From: Rickettsiales bacterium | GTDB lineage: Bacteria > Pseudomonadota > Alphaproteobacteria > Rs-D84 | DNA: 7,208 bases | Reading direction: 5' to 3' | Assembly (NCBI GenBank): GCA_031259365.1 | Contig: JAIRLP010000116.1 | Span: forward strand, 1 to 7,208 | Shown: piece after piece, positions 5,723 to 7,208 of the stretch | How positions within the stretch are numbered: position 1 is the first letter of the stretch | Layout: each line of letters starts with the position of its first letter | Program-made: the position numbers and the translations under genes | Notes under the pieces: generated by a model | What the model was told of the DNA's origin: nothing | Database searches by the model: none | The model's input: only the letters and a program-made list of their open reading frames with translations

Positions 5723-6740
5723 ATTGATATTGACGATTTTTTTCTGTGAATTCACGTTGGATCGTGCGCGCCATCTTATAATCCACCAAAGCCTTTATCT
5801 GAGGATAGTTATTTCTTTCTAGGACCGTTTTAATAAAGGCAACGTCTGCATCTGCAGTTTTGTTGATTATTTCTTGGAGATTGTCTTTTTTACGATTTAC
5901 GTTTTTTAATAATTCTTTTTGCATATTCAGGAATGCAACAACACGCTCATCATCAGTTTGCATAAAATTGGGATTCAACAGTTTTTTTGTTCGCATATCG
6001 TTTACCACCTTTCCAATGTTATAACCTTGAACAACATGATTACGCGTTATGATATAATCCGCAGCTTCGTCCGAAGTATTATCAAAAGAATTCTTTAACA
6101 ACAATTCTGTTACAAATTCAGAAAGCTCCTCCATGCAAATAGAAACTTGAAATTCCAGGCCATTAACGTTGATCAAGTTCCGAGACAATTTATTTAAATT
6201 TGTTTTATTAAATAATTTAGCAATTGTCGATATTGCCGGGGCAGGTTCTGTATTTGGACTGCTGTTCAATGCTTTGTAAAGAATGCCGGCTTCATCAAAC
6301 ATTTCAAATGAATATTTTAAATTATCTCGCCAGCCAGCCAGTTTTGAACGGTTGTCTTCGGGTGGTGTTAAAAATATGACTTCTTTGATCCCGGCCTGGA
6401 TCACTTCCCCAGCACATCGGGTGCAAGGGGGCATGGTTATAAACATAATGCAGTCACACAAAGAAATGCCGCAAATAGACGCATTAGATATTACATTTTG
6501 TTCTGCATGTGCCGTGAATTCATATTTGGTCGGTCGTAAATGGCGTTCTGGGATATTATCGTTTACACCACGGGGAAATCCGTTGTATCCAATAGACCTT
6601 ACTTCTTTAAAACGTGGACCAACAGCGACTGCGCCGACTTTGGTACTTTCGTCTTTGGACCAGCTGGCTGCTTCTTTGGCCAGGTTCATAAAACGTAAAT
6701 TCCATTTTTCTGAAAAGGTAAAATTTTGTTTTGTGACCAT
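5721..6740 (-). CDS. dCMP deaminase fused to a MazG-like NTP pyrophosphatase domain
   Basis: The 339-residue product has two recognisable domains. Residues about 10-157 form a dCMP/deoxycytidylate deaminase: DESTKVGAVAV, the substrate-loop GYNGFPRGVND, HAE (His78 zinc ligand, Glu80 proton shuttle) and PPCTRC (Cys106, Cys109 zinc ligands), followed by AGIKEVIF. dCMP deaminase makes dUMP, the precursor of dTMP. After a linker (about 158-194), residues about 195-255 show EELSE and DEAAD, with Glu205, Glu208, Glu225 and Asp228 fitting the ExxE(12-28)ExxD metal-binding pattern of all-alpha NTP pyrophosphatases (MazG/dUTPase-2/dCTPase-like). The last 85 residues are charged, probably helical and unassigned. 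Stand-alone dCMP deaminases are usually about 150-190 residues, so this is roughly twice the normal size. An attractive inference is dCTP to dCMP to dUMP on one polypeptide. AAGGAA (plus-strand ttcctt, 6750-6755) lies nine bases or so before the ATG. The deaminase call is firm; the pyrophosphatase call is based on motif spacing. Confidence 0.88.
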   Translation of the reverse strand: MVTKQNFTFSEKWNLRFMNLAKEAASWSKDESTKVGAVAVGPRFKEVRSIGYNGFPRGVNDNIPERHLRPTKYEFTAHAEQNVISNASICGISLCDCIMFITMPPCTRCAGEVIQAGIKEVIFLTPPEDNRSKLAGWRDNLKYSFEMFDEAGILYKALNSSPNTEPAPAISTIAKLFNKTNLNKLSRNLINVNGLEFQVSICMEELSEFVTELLLKNSFDNTSDEAADYIITRNHVVQGYNIGKVVNDMRTKKLLNPNFMQTDDERVVAFLNMQKELLKNVNRKKDNLQEIINKTADADVAFIKTVLERNNYPQIKALVDYKMARTIQREFTEKNRQYQ

Positions 6741-6782
6741 GATTATAAATTCCTTATAACTGCCACATTCCCTCTGGGGCGA

Positions 6783-6811
6783 ATTATAGGAAATAAGTAT
6801 ACCAAATGCAA
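6783..6811 (-). promoter_or_regulatory. Candidate promoter of the deaminase-fusion gene
   Basis: On the minus strand TTGCAT (6806-6811) and a perfect TATAAT (6783-6788) are separated by exactly 17 nt. Transcription would start near 6776, leaving a leader of about 35 nt that contains the AAGGAA ribosome-binding site. It stands back to back with the era promoter, with 13 nt between the two -35 boxes. Confidence 0.55.
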
Positions 6812-6824
6812 CTGAATATTTTTA

Positions 6825-6852
6825 TTCACATTTGGATCGGATGTGCTATATT
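6825..6852 (+). promoter_or_regulatory. Candidate era promoter giving a leaderless transcript
   Basis: TTCACA (6825-6830, five of six consensus bases) is followed after 16 nt by TATATT (6847-6852, five of six). The -10 ends only 6 nt before the era ATG at 6859, so transcription should begin at or beside the start codon. No Shine-Dalgarno sequence lies between them. A short inverted repeat, CACAT (6827-6831) and ATGTG (6841-6845), overlaps the spacer. Confidence 0.5.
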
Positions 6853-6858
6853 CCGGGC

Positions 6859-7208
6859 ATGACTACAGAAAAAAAGACATATTCAGGCTTTATTGCCATC
6901 ATCGGACCAACTAATGCAGGCAAAAGCACCTTGCTGAACCATATTATGGGCCGCAAGGTATCTATAGTATCTCACAAAGTGCAGACCACACGTACCCGTT
7001 TGCGCGCTATCAAGATGGTGGGCGATAAGCAGCTGATTTTTGTTGATACGCCCGGGATCTTTAAACCAGCGCGCCGCTTGGATCGCGCCATGGTTGGGGC
7101 TGCTATGGATGCAATCGGTGATGCAGATGCTGTTTTGCTGATTATTGACGTAACCAAAGGCGTTACCGCGACAATTCGCGAACTGATGGAAAAGGTCAAA
7201 GATCATCC
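6859..7208 (+). CDS. era: GTPase Era, N-terminal part (cut by window end)
   Basis: Translation from the ATG at 6859 runs open to the window edge, giving 116 complete codons. Era is an essential GTPase that binds 16S rRNA near its 3' end and helps mature the small ribosomal subunit. The visible part is the GTPase domain. G1 P-loop GPTNAGKST is at residues 16-24, followed by the Era switch region VSHKVQTTRTRLRAI (37-51) with the G2 Thr, then G3 DTPG at 63-66 and RRLDRAMVGAA (72-82), which is very characteristic of Era. The G4 NKxD motif and the C-terminal KH domain lie beyond the window. The P-loop has Thr18 where most relatives have Pro (GxPNxGKS). The start matches the family N-terminus. The gene is divergent from the deaminase fusion, with 118 nt between start codons. 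Confidence 0.95.
   Translation, partial: MTTEKKTYSGFIAIIGPTNAGKSTLLNHIMGRKVSIVSHKVQTTRTRLRAIKMVGDKQLIFVDTPGIFKPARRLDRAMVGAAMDAIGDADAVLLIIDVTKGVTATIRELMEKVKDH

Overview
The window looks like chromosomal DNA of an AT-leaning (low-to-mid 40s % GC by eye) alphaproteobacterium, possibly a host-associated or reduced-genome lineage. This rests on gene content and sequence style: an alphaproteobacterial-type BamD, an RlpA with a SPOR domain, a short Smr protein with a TGxSG motif, and Era with an xNAGKST P-loop. The assignment is inference; no rRNA or other phylogenetic marker is present. There are no mobile elements, CRISPR arrays or tRNAs.

Layout, left to right: (1) the 3' end of an M23 zinc metallopeptidase gene (+, cut by the window edge). 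(2) A convergent two-gene minus-strand unit: an APH-family small-molecule kinase, split by an apparent one-base deletion, followed after 25 nt by a short Smr-domain gene. (3) rlpA (-), a self-contained unit with its own promoter, Shine-Dalgarno sequence and intrinsic terminator. (4) An unrecognised exported protein (+). (5) murJ (-), the lipid II flippase, convergent with the exported-protein gene. (6) bamD (+), divergent from murJ with only 39 nt between start codons. (7) A bidirectional terminator, then a minus-strand gene fusing a dCMP deaminase to a MazG-like NTP pyrophosphatase domain. (8) era (+), divergent from it and cut by the right edge.

Most of the window concerns the cell envelope: peptidoglycan hydrolysis (M23), septal glycan binding (RlpA), lipid II export (MurJ) and outer-membrane protein assembly (BamD). 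The rest is nucleotide metabolism (deaminase fusion) and ribosome maturation (Era). Genes alternate strand and are tightly packed, and regulation appears compact: the murJ and bamD -10 boxes overlap on opposite strands, murJ and era look leaderless, and one hairpin overlaps the stop codons of two convergent genes.

The observations most worth following up are the dCMP deaminase/NTP-pyrophosphatase fusion (a possible single-protein dCTP to dCMP to dUMP route), the RlpA that has lost two of three presumed catalytic residues, the overlapping promoters with a leaderless murJ, and the orphan exported protein. I did not find a convincing new multi-gene defence or mobile system.
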